Source: Anthoceros angustus
Lineage: Eukaryota > Streptophyta > Anthocerotopsida > Anthocerotales > Anthocerotaceae
Direction of reading: 5' to 3'
Length of the DNA: 64,000 nucleotides
Assembly: GCA_010909165.1 (NCBI GenBank)
Contig: VJWM01000218.1
Location: 248,001 to 312,000, forward strand
In this document: piece after piece, positions 46,171-56,767 of the stretch
Layout of the letters: each line of letters opens with the position of its first letter
Position numbering within the stretch: the first letter of the stretch is position 1
Translations under genes and position numbers: made by a program
The notes under the pieces: model-generated
What the model was told of the DNA's origin: nothing
The model's database searches: none
The model's input: only the letters and a program-made list of their open reading frames with translations

Positions 46171-46603
46171 TATCTTCCTGTTCATCAATTTGCTCGGCTG
46201 ACAAGATGCCACTAATCATGGGCTGCTTGATACGAACAGCAGAGGTGGACTTTGCCACCATGTTGTCCACTACCATCAAAACAGCTTGGAGATGACATCC
46301 TACCACCACCATGGATTTCAGAAACTTCATCCCTCACGACCATCTCCTGAGAAAACACCCATTCTCGTGTATTCCTCTAGAGCATTGAACCCCTGCCTTG
46401 AAGTGACTCGTTTTTGGACAATCATCATCGAAAAGGATTTGCAACAGCTTAGGATCTCATCAAGTGCTGAAGGCAGGGTTGCTGGGGTTCTCATGATAGC
46501 TCAGACACATCTGCACGTCTTCGAAAGCCTGAATCCAGAGAAGCATCACAGAATATAATGAGGATTCCACAGTGATGCACCTTTTCTTGCCATCATGTGC
46601 TCA
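46052..46603 (-). pseudogene. NBAS/MIP2 3' fragment (duplicate)
   Basis: Reads MKFLKSMVVVGCHLQAVLMV and VRIKQPMISGILSAEQIDEQ, and above that, in another frame because of one extra T near 46412, CPKRVTSRQGFNALEEYTRM. It duplicates the 3' end of the gene at 51014 and is cut where PPR sequence starts. Confidence 0.8.
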
Positions 46604-48778
46604 CCAGAGGGCAAACCAGATGCCTTCATGTGGTCTTCCATAATCTCTGCGCTAAGCATGGGAAACCTAATGAGGCCATACAACTGTACCATGAGATGCG
46701 TAGGTCAGGAGTGAAGGCGGATGCTCACGTCTTTGTAGCTGCCCTTCAAGCTTGTGCATTTGCAGCCGACTTGGAATCTGGCAGAAAAGTGCACTGTGAT
46801 GTGGTGCAGAGTGGCATTCCTACTAACTTGTTTGTTGGCAACTGCCTGGTGGACATGTATGCAAAATGTGGTGAACTGGAAGATGCACGCCAGGTTTTGA
46901 CAGCATGGCCACAAAGGATGTGGTGACATGGACATGCTGATTGCATGCAAAATGTGGTGAACTGGAAGATGCACGCCAGGTTTTGACAGCATGGCCACAA
47001 AGGATGTGGTGACATGGAATGCCCTGATTGCTGGGTATGCACAGCAAGGACTCGGCCAAGAGGCGCTTGTTGTATGGACAAATGGAGGAGGCGGGCCTCA
47101 TTTTGGCTGACCATGTTACTTTTGCTTGCCTTCTGAAGGCCTGTGGAAGCACTGGTGCCTTACAGAAGGCAGGCAGCTGCACTCACAGATCGAAAGAGGA
47201 CTGCTGGATGTTGTGGCAACTGCCTGGTGGACATGTATGCAAAATGTGGTGAACTGGAAGATGCACGCCAGGTTTTTGACAGCATGGCCACAAAGATGTG
47301 GTGACATGGAATGCCCTGATTGCTGGGTATGCACAGCAAGGACTTGGCCAAGAGGCGCTTGTTGTATGGACAAATGGAGGAGGGGCCTCATTTTGGCTGA
47401 CCATGTTACTTTTGCTTGCCTTCTGAAGGCCTGTGCAAGCACTGGTGCCTTACAGAAGGCAGGCAGCTGCACTCACAGATTGAAAGAGGACTGCTGGACG
47501 TAGTGGTCAACTGCCTGGTGGACATGTATGCAAAATGTGGTGAACTGGAAGATGCACGCCAGGTTTTTGACAGCATGGCCACAAAGGATGTGGTGACATG
47601 GAATGCCCTGATTGCTGGGTATGCACAGGGACTCAGCCAAGAGGCGCTTGTTGTGTATGGACAAATGGAGGAGGGGCCTCATTTTGGCTGACCATGTTAC
47701 TTTTGCCTTCTGAAGGCCTGTGAAGCACTGGTGCCTTACAGAAGGCAGGCAGCTGCACTCACAGGTTGTGGAAAGAGGACTGCTGGATTACGTGGTGTTG
47801 GGCACCTGCTTGGTGGACATGTATGCAAAATGTGGTGAACTGAATGTTGCACGCCAGGTTTTTGACAGTATGGCTAATAAAGATGTGGTGACTTGGAATG
47901 CCCTGATTGCTGGGTATGGTACTTGTGATGAAGGTCACAAGGCACTAGCTTGTTTTGAGGAGATGTTAGGATTCGGGATTCAGCCTAATGATACAACTTT
48001 TACTTGCCTTTTAGTAGCATGCAGTCATGAGGACTGGTCCAGGAGGGCCGCAAGCACTTTGATTCCATGGCTGAACAGCATGGCATCAAACCTACTTGAG
48101 CATTATAATTGCATGATTGATCTTCTTGGGCGTGGGCCATTTAGATGAGGCAGAGAAGATGCTATTATCATGTGAGGGCCAAAGTAATGTTGTGGGATTG
48201 ACGTCTTTGTTGAATGCCTGCAAAAGTCACGGGGATATAGAGAGCAATGTGGTGTTTTGAAAGCATTGTTAGGCTGGACCCTCAGGAGGCGCCTGCCTAT
48301 GTGCTCATGGCCAATGCCTATGCAGATGCAGGTAGGTGGACCGATGTAGACAGGATTGAACACAGAGAAGGGCAGCAGGAGCTAACAAGAAACCTGCAGT
48401 GGCGACCATTGAGGTGAATAAGCAGGTACATAGATTTCTGGTGGGAGAAAGGAGAGGATATTGCTTAAGGTAGAGAGCACGAATGCACGTCTGAAGCAGG
48501 AAGGAGGCCACGTACCACACAAAGTTGGTGTTGAAGCCACTGTGTGAGGAAAAGGAAGATGCGCTTTGTGGGCATGCTGAGAAGCTAGCTCTGGCGTTTG
48601 GTCTCTTGAACACTGAGTGGGACACCTCTGGTGGTAACGAAGAATCTACGCATGTGCAGTGACTGCCACAGTTCCACGGAGATCATGTCAAGGCTTGAAC
48701 AGAGACATTGTTGTAAGGGATGGGTACCGTGTGCATCGATTCGCAGCTGGTTGTTGCAGTTGTAAGGGTCGACCGTGA
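46580..48778 (+). pseudogene. PPR RNA-editing factor with DYW:KP-type C-terminus (frame-broken)
   Basis: PLS-class PPR motifs run from about 46610 (AIQLYHEMRRSGVKADAHVF, ALQACAFAADLESGRKVH, FVGNCLVDMYAKCGELEDAR) through several near-identical triplets to CFEEMLGFGIQPNDTTFTCL at about 47990. E-type motifs follow (YNCMIDLLGR, VRLDPQEAPAYVLMANAYAD). The PG box reads ANKKPAVATIEVNKQVHRFL (48387-48446), with KPA where ordinary DYW proteins have PG. The deaminase ligands are there: HAEKLALAFGLL (48573 on) and CSDCHSS (48657 on). The end is VVRDGYRVHRF, AAGCCSCKGRP then TGA at 48776, that is GRP, not DYW. Such KP/GRP variants are the candidate U-to-C editing factors. At least six frame breaks make it a pseudogene or an error-laden read-out. 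Confidence 0.8.
46850..47900 (+). repeat. DNA-level tandem amplification of a PPR triplet
   Basis: A unit of about 290-300 bp (about 97-100 codons, one P-L-S triplet) starting at GGACATGTATGCAAAATGTG recurs near 47228, 47519 and 47815. An extra partial unit of about 90 bp lies at 46945. Units are near-identical in DNA, not only in protein, with indels in short runs. The last unit has diverged (GAATGTTGCACG, GGCTAATAAAG). Confidence 0.9.
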
Positions 48779-50221
48779 GAAGAATGAAAAAGGAGCCAGT
48801 GCTCAAGTGTGGACGTCCATCCATGGATTTCACTTGTTCGTGTAGGGATGGGCATTCGAAAACTATGAAACTAGGTCTACCAACTATGCAACGAGTGCCA
48901 TTATCTGTGAAAGTATGTACATATTTCCACTGACTATGAGTTGCGTTTCGTAGTTTCAGTGTTGCCAGGATCTTAAAAACATTCACCGTTTTGAGCTGTT
49001 TGATCTGGTCCAGGCCTCAAGAAGGAGTACGCCGTAGCTGAAACTGGCTGACCAATGTGAGGCTGAGATGGCCGGTGCTTCGATTTCAGTAGACTGTCGC
49101 TGGCTACATTTCAGAGGAGATGCACAATGAAAAGACAAGGAGCTACTGTATGCAATATTGCAATGTTTGACTTGATGTTAAGTTGAACTCTCTAAGCAGG
49201 AGGAGCATTTTTGTCTGGACACACACACAGGACATGTTGCAGCTGCGTGTTTCGGGAACACGATTCATGTCTAGCTAGCGTGTCTGGCGCGGCGTGTACG
49301 GTTTTGAGAGATTTTTTTGGATCATGCCCTGATTACAAAGCTCCGAGGTCTTACTGTCGGTATGCAGGTACTCTGATTCATCCAGCAAGTACGACATGGC
49401 GTTGGATACGGATCATCAATTTGTTCCATCTGCCGAGCGAGAAGATACGAGCGCCTTCTTGAACACATCTGTGTCATTTCCAATGTGAAAATATTCACTG
49501 CCATGGTGGGACAGGAACGTTTGTCGATCTGGAGCCGAGACCCGATTGGTGCCAGGTTGCCTGAGGTCCGTGGTGAGGCTGTTGTGGCAAGTGTGGGGTT
49601 TGAGATGGTTTTATGTTGGAAGTTGAGGTTGGAAGGATGTTCGGTTTCGCAGGTGATGGATGACTCGTGAAGCGATCGCAACTGGTGGCGGGTGACGATG
49701 ACTTGCTTCAGCTCTTCAGACTGCGGTGAAGATGGCGAATTTCGGTTTTCTGGGGTATCTGGCGGGTGAAGACGACCGCTTCAGCTCTTCGCTTCAGACC
49801 GTCGTGAGGATGGCGAGTTTCGGATTCTGTTGGATAGAACAAGTGCCAAACGAGTAGGTCATTTGAAGAAACACCAGAAGACTAGGTACTGTATGGAACA
49901 GAAACGATTGAAGGGGAATATATTGTATAAAATAGCTACTTACGTGAAAATAACTTAAGACTTAGAGTTAAACCATCCAACTGGAGCACTTTCATTCTCT
50001 GGTGACGCGCGGTTCTCGGCAACTGACGAGGCCACGCGGCCCGCATTGGAGGAGCGGAGGGCCCTCTCTTGGGCAGCCGCGTATCGTCTTCAAATGGATC
50101 TACATTTTTTGTGTGTTCTTTCTTCTTCTCCAGCCACGTGGGTTCAGCATGGCCCAAGGAGGGTGGCGCGACGAGAAACGTGTGCAGGCGCAAATAATGC
50201 AGCTGGGACGTCGCTGGGTGC
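48779..50221. other. Spacer between the PPR relic and the second segmental copy
   Basis: No gene recognised. A 50-bp motif with CTTCAGCTCTTC and GATGGCGA(A/G)TTTCGG is doubled at 49700-49830. ATTTTTGTCTGGACACACAC at 49209 also occurs at 44754 inside VAMP copy F, a possible relic of the same duplications. Confidence 0.4.
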
Positions 50222-51546
50222 GGTGCAGCAGGTCCACAGAGCAAATCATGCAGCAGAGGTGTAAGTAACGCCAGCGCCGAGAACCTTTTCCCGGAGGATC
50301 ACTTGACATGACGATCCCGGATCGGGTGACCTTTCGGGAGAGCGAGGCCAGCAAGGTTGCTATTGGTCAGATCAATGTCGGGAATGTTGGTTGATATTCA
50401 ATCTTATCATGGAGATGGCCCAGCCTTCTCCGGCATTCATCCTCCTCTTCACTCTTGCATTCAGGTTCTGTTGGAAAAGCAACAGCATGAAAGATGATGC
50501 CATTGTCAGCTAAGAAACGGCAATTTGAATGCGAAGCCGTGGCAGAGTCTTGCTTGAATTAGAGGTGTGCTATGCTCTATGATTTGGCAAATTGCGCACC
50601 GAGCAACCTAGGAGGCCGACTGTAAAATGGCCCTTTGCTGGAAGTTGAAGTTCCTCACTCAGCTGTAGCTTCTCGTTGCTCTGACCATTTTGGTGTCTGC
50701 GGTTCCCTACGACAGAAGCCACGGCTGCTTTCATCGCGTATCAGCGCTGTGTGTTTGCTATTTGGTTGTCGGCTGTTGTGAGCATAGCTAGACAGTGTTG
50801 AGGGATTGCAGTCTTTAATTTGCTCGGGGACGCTCTTTGAAGAGCCTTTCCCTGCACTTTTTCCCTAGAGTGGAGTTTGTCATCAAGTTTCCACAATGAC
50901 GATCCAGGCGCTCGGCAGGGACAGCGATGTTATCCAGGTTGCCAAATCCAGCATGTCGGGAGGCAACGGGGAGGACAGCTACGCGAAGAACTCGCAGCTG
51001 CAAGCACACGTTTTCAACTTCTGTGAAAGCGTGCTGTACACCGCCTTGAGGGAGATGCGGGATGTACCTGCTCCTGCGCCCGGCGTGCCAGCTCGATTCT
51101 ATGACTACTATCTTCCTGTTCATCAATTTGCTCGGCTGACAAGATGCCACTAATCATGGGCTGCTTGATACGAACAGCAGAGGTGGACTTTGCCACCATG
51201 TTGTCCACTACCATCAAAACAGCTTGGAGATGACATCCTACCACCACCATGGATTTCAGAAACTTCATCCCCTCACGACCATCTCCTGAGAAAACACCCA
51301 TTCTCGTGTATTCCTCTAGAGCATTGAACCCCTGCCTTGAAGTGACTCGTTTTGGACAATCATCATCGAAAAGGATTTGCAACAGCTTAGGATCTCATCA
51401 AGCGAAGTGCTGAAGGCAGGGTTGCTGGGGTTCTCATGATAGCTCAGACACATCTGCACGTCTTCGAAAGCCTGAATCCAGAGAAGCATCACAGAATATA
51501 ATGAGGATTCCGCAGTGATGCACCTTTTCTTGCCATCATGTGCTCA
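50222..51546. repeat. Segmental duplication, copy 2
   Basis: Partner of 45537-46603 and probably the source, because here the NBAS/MIP2 3' end is continuous with the rest of that gene. It contains an extra block of about 250 bp at 50513-50762. Confidence 0.9.
50896..51105 (+). pseudogene. SABATH methyltransferase first-exon fragment, copy 2
   Basis: Open from the ATG at 50896: MTIQALGRDSDVIQVAKSSM, then SGGNGEDSYAKNSQLQ, then NFCESVLYTALREMRDVP. MxGG.G..SYA.NS..Q is the N-terminal signature of SABATH carboxyl methyltransferases (salicylate, jasmonate, gibberellin and IAA types), and SYAKNS is its SAM/substrate-binding start. The usual next block (ADLGCS.G.N) is missing. Instead the frame runs into the antisense of the NBAS/MIP2 3' end and stops at 51153. 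It is a truncated first exon. Confidence 0.6.
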
Positions 51547-54500
51547 TGCTCCACTGCATCTTTTAAAGACATGGTTATACTTCCGAGCAACAGGGTCTGC
51601 AAAACATCTCTCAAATGATCTGTTGCCAGATAGCCGAGGTACATCCTACATGAGCTGTAGGAATCATCCAAAGAGCTGATGGAGCGTCTTCTGTTCTCAG
51701 CAGCATCTGAAGGAACACTGCCAAGCAATTTCTTGATCAGTATCAAGTATATTGCCTCAGATGTCGGGAACTCCTCCTCCACTGCTTCTCTTATGAACCA
51801 CATAAGGGTGAATACGTTTCACAAAGTCAGAAAATCTGCGAACGTTTGACTCATTCACATGGCTCCATATCTCACTTGTGGCAAGAGTGGTGTTAAGGTC
51901 ATCAATGCCCACAAGACTCTTGAAATCCAGATCCTCCACCTCAGCATCCATCGCTAAACACTCATCCGCCAGCGCTCTGAAGAACTCACTCTGAAAGTCC
52001 ATAGTATCTTGCCAGCCTAAACCGGGCATTGGATGACCTAACTCCTCCTTACTTTTCACCTCTAAGCACAAGTCACAAACAACCTCATAAAAGCATGCCA
52101 GACGGCGTTTTTTCACACCATCTAGCTGAGGGTAAACATCTGCAATTAAGCTCTGCAAAATCTCCGCAGGATTAAGCCTCAGCTCATTCCAGAGCGTGGA
52201 AACTTCACTCCGTATTTCCTCCTCCGTTACCATGTCAGACAGGAGAATAGAACACACGTGCTGCTGAAGCACCTGCAAGAAGTACAAAGTGCTTAGAAAA
52301 CAACCTAGGTCCACAGAAGGCAAGCTAAAATTGCAATGAAAAAATAAACATTATACCAGGAACCTGCTGGCACCATGAAACTCTGCCAGTTCCAAGACCG
52401 CTGACAGAAGACTTAGCTGACGACCAGGCAATGACTCCACCATCCTCAAGACGGTACTCTGAATGTATGCCTTCTTGCCAGCTAAAAACCACTTCAACTC
52501 AGCATCTGGGACAATCTGCTTTATAGTCTCTGGATATTTGAGCAAGTCTCTCTTTCCTTCAATCCCCCGTTGCCACTCTTTCCAAAGACCAGATTCAGAA
52601 GCTTCTTCACCTGCCAGAACGAACCAATTGCATATGCATCATGCAAGTGGACAACTTACAACATCTTGATGCAGCAGAGATAGACATACCAAAAACACAG
52701 CATATTAATCACGAGCTCTGGTGGTCAGGGTCAGCAAGCAATAAAGAAAACTACCTAAATGCATCTATTTCTGTGCATTGCATACTAGCAATAAGGACAT
52801 GGCGCATTGTTCATACCCTTCATCCCAGAAGCATCTTGCAGTTGACAGAAAACCAATGCAGTGTTCATCAGCTGGACAATATCCTTGTAGTCAGGCCTAT
52901 TTTCCCACTCCTGCTCAAAAATGCGCATCGCAAGAACTGGATCCGACAAATTCAGAAGGTATCCGCATGAGACAACGTCCCCAACTCTACTAACAGGTGA
53001 ACTCAATGCTTTTTGGGCTAACTTTAAAAACAACTTATCATCTGGGCTGATAACGCTGTCCTCTGAAATTTGCACGTGGGGAGATGCCTGCTGGAAATCC
53101 GAGTTGGAAACTCGCTTTGCATGCATGTAGGTGGCTCGAGTCACTTCACCCCACTTGCCTTCTCCAATGTCTTCCAAGTTGGCATCCCCAGCCCCTGTCC
53201 AAACCCATTTCTACCAGCCAGGGCAGCTCCAAGCAGGAGAACCCAATGATCTTTTTCCGTGCAACCACCTCCGAACTATACAGGCTACCAATCTGCGTTA
53301 CTTTTGTGACCTTAGAAAGATACTCCCTTCCCCTCCTCCAGAATGCCAATGAGCTGCTAGATCCAGAGGCGGGAACCAATCCCTTGACCTCACCTTCAGA
53401 GGTCTCGCCTGGTTCACTGTTTAGCTCTGGCAAGGCACCATTGACCACAGCTGGAGCTGCAGGTCGTGGTGAATCAGATGGAGGAGACACTGGCCCTTCT
53501 TGTTCAGTTGGAATTGCTAAACGGCCGGTGTCATCCTCCAACTGCTGCAGATTGATGCTTGATTTTACTTCTGATAACAAACTTGCAATGTCCTCCTTCT
53601 GCACTAAATCGCAGTGGAGGAGAGCAAATTCAAGAAGCTCCTTTCGAGTGTCCAAGTCCAGCTGAGGATGTCGACCTAATGCAGCACAAACTTCCTGAAC
53701 TGGAATGTATCCCTTCCTGGCCACCTCAAGGCACAGTTCTCGAGCAAGCTCAATATCACCTGCGTCCAGAGCCCTCCGTGCAATTTCAACCTCAACCTCC
53801 GCAATATCTTCAAATGTGGTTAAGCCCAGAAGCTTTGTAACCTTGATGAGCTCTTGCACGTTCAAATATGAATTAGGGTGGGCTGATATTGCTCGTCTGA
53901 CAGCTTCCATTCATTTGACATTTGCCTAGACTCCATTGGTAACAGCGTGACACCCAGATTTGGAAGTCTGAATGAGATAGCCTCGTAGAGATCCGCCACT
54001 GCATTTGCACACTCACTCTCAAGTAGAAGCGCAAGGCACTGCTTGGCAAGGCCAACCTGAAGAGACAATTCATAAGTTTGATCAAACATTGCTCACTAAA
54101 ATGTACAACCAGGAACAGATCCATTCAAGGAGGGTTCATGACTGAAAGGATGACCAGTCACTTCCCAAGTAAGAGCACAAACCTCTACAGAGTCCAGGCT
54201 TGATGCAGAGTAAAGAATTCTCGGGCATACAGCACTATCTTCTCCACTTGTTCCATTAGGAGGAAAGCATTTCCATTACCCTTCAGATAACTCTTAGCAA
54301 GAGAAAGCTTGCCGGCCTTCAAAAGCCCTCGGCAGAATTCTGCCAGTAAAGAATCTCTCTCCAAGAAATTTGCTTCCTCATGGAGACCACGTAAGTCATG
54401 ACAAGAACCTGCCCAGTCACCATCGGATCTGGCGGGTTGCCGACGTGTAAACCTTGCAAGCAAGGTGCGCAGACGCTGCTTCCTAGCATTCAGATCATCC

Positions 54501-56562
54501 TGAGAGGCTAGCAGGGAAATCATGGAGACGTGTACCTGTCAAGCGGAAACAACTAAGCAATTGCAAAGACAAAACACTTTCTGTAACAAGGGTGCTGAAA
54601 GTGAATATCCCACACACCTGATAGCTTGAGAGGAAGCTTTCCAACTTCAACGTATGCCTCTGCTTGCTTGAGCCTTTCATTAAGTAAGAACCTCATTTAT
54701 CACTTGATTCCTGCCCTCGTCTTTGCTGTCTTCCAAAGCAGTGTCCACAAGAGGCAACATTGTTATCCCCCTCTTCACACCTGCGTGTCCGAAAACACTT
54801 GCAAAACCACCCCTCAAACCCTTCTGTGTTTAAGCATATCTTATCTAAAGTCTCCTTTACAATCCACTTCAGGTCTTTGATGCTTGGAAACAAACGTTGC
54901 ACAGCTTCTTTCCCAAAATCTGACCGCTTCCACTGAGCCTTGTATACCTCATCTGTATCCAGGGCGTGCTTCTCTGCCATTTTCAGTGCAAGGTCATACC
55001 TCCCTTGTTCAACATGAATGAGGAACATTTCTTGCACAGATCGCTCAACCATTGACCTGAGTCTCCACCCACACTTCCCGATGGAAGAGTCAAATTCAGG
55101 AAACCTCAACTTGGTCAATGACAACCACTCGAACAAAATTGTAAATCGAGAGGAAACACCCTGGTGTCCCTGGCTACTTCAGCTAGCTCCTCAAGGAAAA
55201 CACACGGCCCATCAACACCTGGGTAAGCCGGATGGAGGACAGTGAAGTGGGTGGGACATCAGCCCATATTCTCCTAAAAGATGGAACTTCAAGCAAATCT
55301 AGAATCCCATGTCGTCTACTTGCAACGAGCAGAGCATTCCCAGACCACCACCCAAAAATCCTCCACACCATGATGGAATACATTCCTTTCCTTCGCTTCC
55401 TGCAGCTCAGACATTGCTCTCGTCCTCAGATGTTTCAGCAATGGCCAGACCTTCAACCACCCAATCTTCCATCTTCATCAGAGCCATTAAGTGCAAGCTG
55501 CCATCAGGATTTAGTACTGCAAGATACTGGAAGCTGGGTGATATGCCGACTTTTGGCACAGCAAGGGTTCCTGGTGATGACCATAGCCTGGGCCATGCTG
55601 GCCAGTGAAAAAGCCTCTGCGGAGTTGTACTGCAGAAAAAAACCTCTAATGAAGCGGGAGAACCAGATAATCCCCAGAGAGAGAGAGTGAAAATCTGCCT
55701 GCATTCAAAACCAATTAACCTATGAGAAACATATGCTAATAACAGATCCAAAAATCAAATTGACCAAATTGTGAGCTTACAGAGGATATCAGTAACTCCA
55801 ACGCAAGACTTACATCCTTTCCTGGACCAATCACGGCCAGGGCAGACTGTTCAGGATGGAAACAAAGTGACCAAACTCCCCACGGATGCTGGCCTCTCAC
55901 AGTCCATGTGCTGTCTGGTGCATGATGGGTTGGAAGAAGAGGAACAGATTCCTTGTTGACTTCATCGATAAGCGTGCCATCAGATGTCATGACGACAACA
56001 TCATACCTGAGTGGGGCAGCGAGGCTTTAGAAAATTCGCAGCTCCTGCTAACCATGACAGCGCCGAAGACTACATCTGAATGCAACAGCCCAGCAACCAT
56101 CTCAGATGAATGCTGTATTCAACCAGCCATGCCATTCAAAGCGAGTTGCACGAGCTTCAGGTGCAATCCTGAAACAGCCCAGCTTACCTACAACTTCTCA
56201 TCCTTCCTAAGCTACACCCCAACAACAGCCAAACAACCAACCTTTTAACTCTTGAACCAGGGGTTCGTGCAATAAATAATCCCACAATCTGGGTTTCTCC
56301 ATCAGGCACGATGACCCTGCTAATTTCCGTTGCCTTGGAATCCAAAAAGTAAATTAAATTGGCGCTGCTAGCGACCACAAGCGTATTCCATTCATCAATC
56401 CATGCGCCATGAACAAACTCCTCAGTCTGGGAGGGAGCTGCCAAAAGTGACGTACAGTCAGCCCCACCCTGATGAACCAACTGACCATCAAAATGACCAA
56501 ACCTGTCAAGATGCGTACCACTGAAGACCCCAACCGGATGCTTGTAGTCATCGGTCTGACTC
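51014..56562 (-). pseudogene. MIP2: NBAS/MIP2 (Sec39-domain) ER tethering protein, N-terminus lost and frame-broken
   Basis: NBAS/MIP2 works in the Dsl1/NRZ tether for Golgi-to-ER vesicles. Read leftward: beta-propeller pieces (DDYKHPVGVFSG, WTVRGQHPWGVWSLCFHPEQ, FQYLAVLNPDGSLHLMALMK) at 56560-55400; ALKMAEKHALDTDEVYKAQW near 54970; FLERDSLLAEFCRGLLKAGK near 54340; then the Sec39 domain (VRRAISAHPNSYLNVQELIK, ELLEFALLHCDLVQKEDIAS) at 53900-53570; RVGDVVSCGYLLNLSDPVLA near 52960; KWFLAGKKAYIQSTVLRMVE near 52470; C-terminal blocks to 51014. Clean exons include 52817-53177, 52357-52610 and one from 52272. Apparent single-base frame breaks lie near 54690, 54220, 53910, 53190 and 51795. The usual first about 80 residues are missing: the first recognisable codons abut the foldback at 56569. 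The last codons run antisense through the SABATH fragment. Confidence 0.8.
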
Positions 56563-56568
56563 AAAATT

Positions 56569-56767
56569 GTTGGGTCTGGGGTGACCCGGGTTGGGTTTGT
56601 GTTTGTTGGGTCAGACCCAGAACAAGGGTGCAAATGCAAAGACAAACACATCACAGAATGTGTTTGTCTTTGCATTTGCACCCTTGTTACAGAATGTGTT
56701 TGTCATGGGTTGTCTTTGCATTTGCATTTGGTCTTTGTGTTTGTTGGGTCTGGGGTGACCCGGGTTG
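56569..56767. repeat. Foldback element with flanking direct repeats
   Basis: Perfect 30-bp inverted arms (56621-56650 and 56659-56688) surround an 8-bp loop. The block is flanked by a 25-bp direct repeat (56569-56593 and 56743-56767; core GGGTCTGGGGTGACCCGGG, itself palindromic at its end). A third partial arm (TTTGCATTTGCATTTGG) lies at 56715-56731. No coding capacity. Confidence 0.85.

Larger units (their letters stand above)
45537..46603. repeat. Segmental duplication, copy 1
   Basis: Matches 50222-51546 from GGTGCAGCAGGTCCACAG to ATCATGTGCTCA. Copy 2 has about 250 bp more (50513-50762), lost or never gained here between CAGCTAAGAA and TTGGTTGTCG. Remaining differences are mostly single-base length changes in runs. 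It carries the SABATH exon fragment (+) and the NBAS/MIP2 3' fragment (-). Confidence 0.9.
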
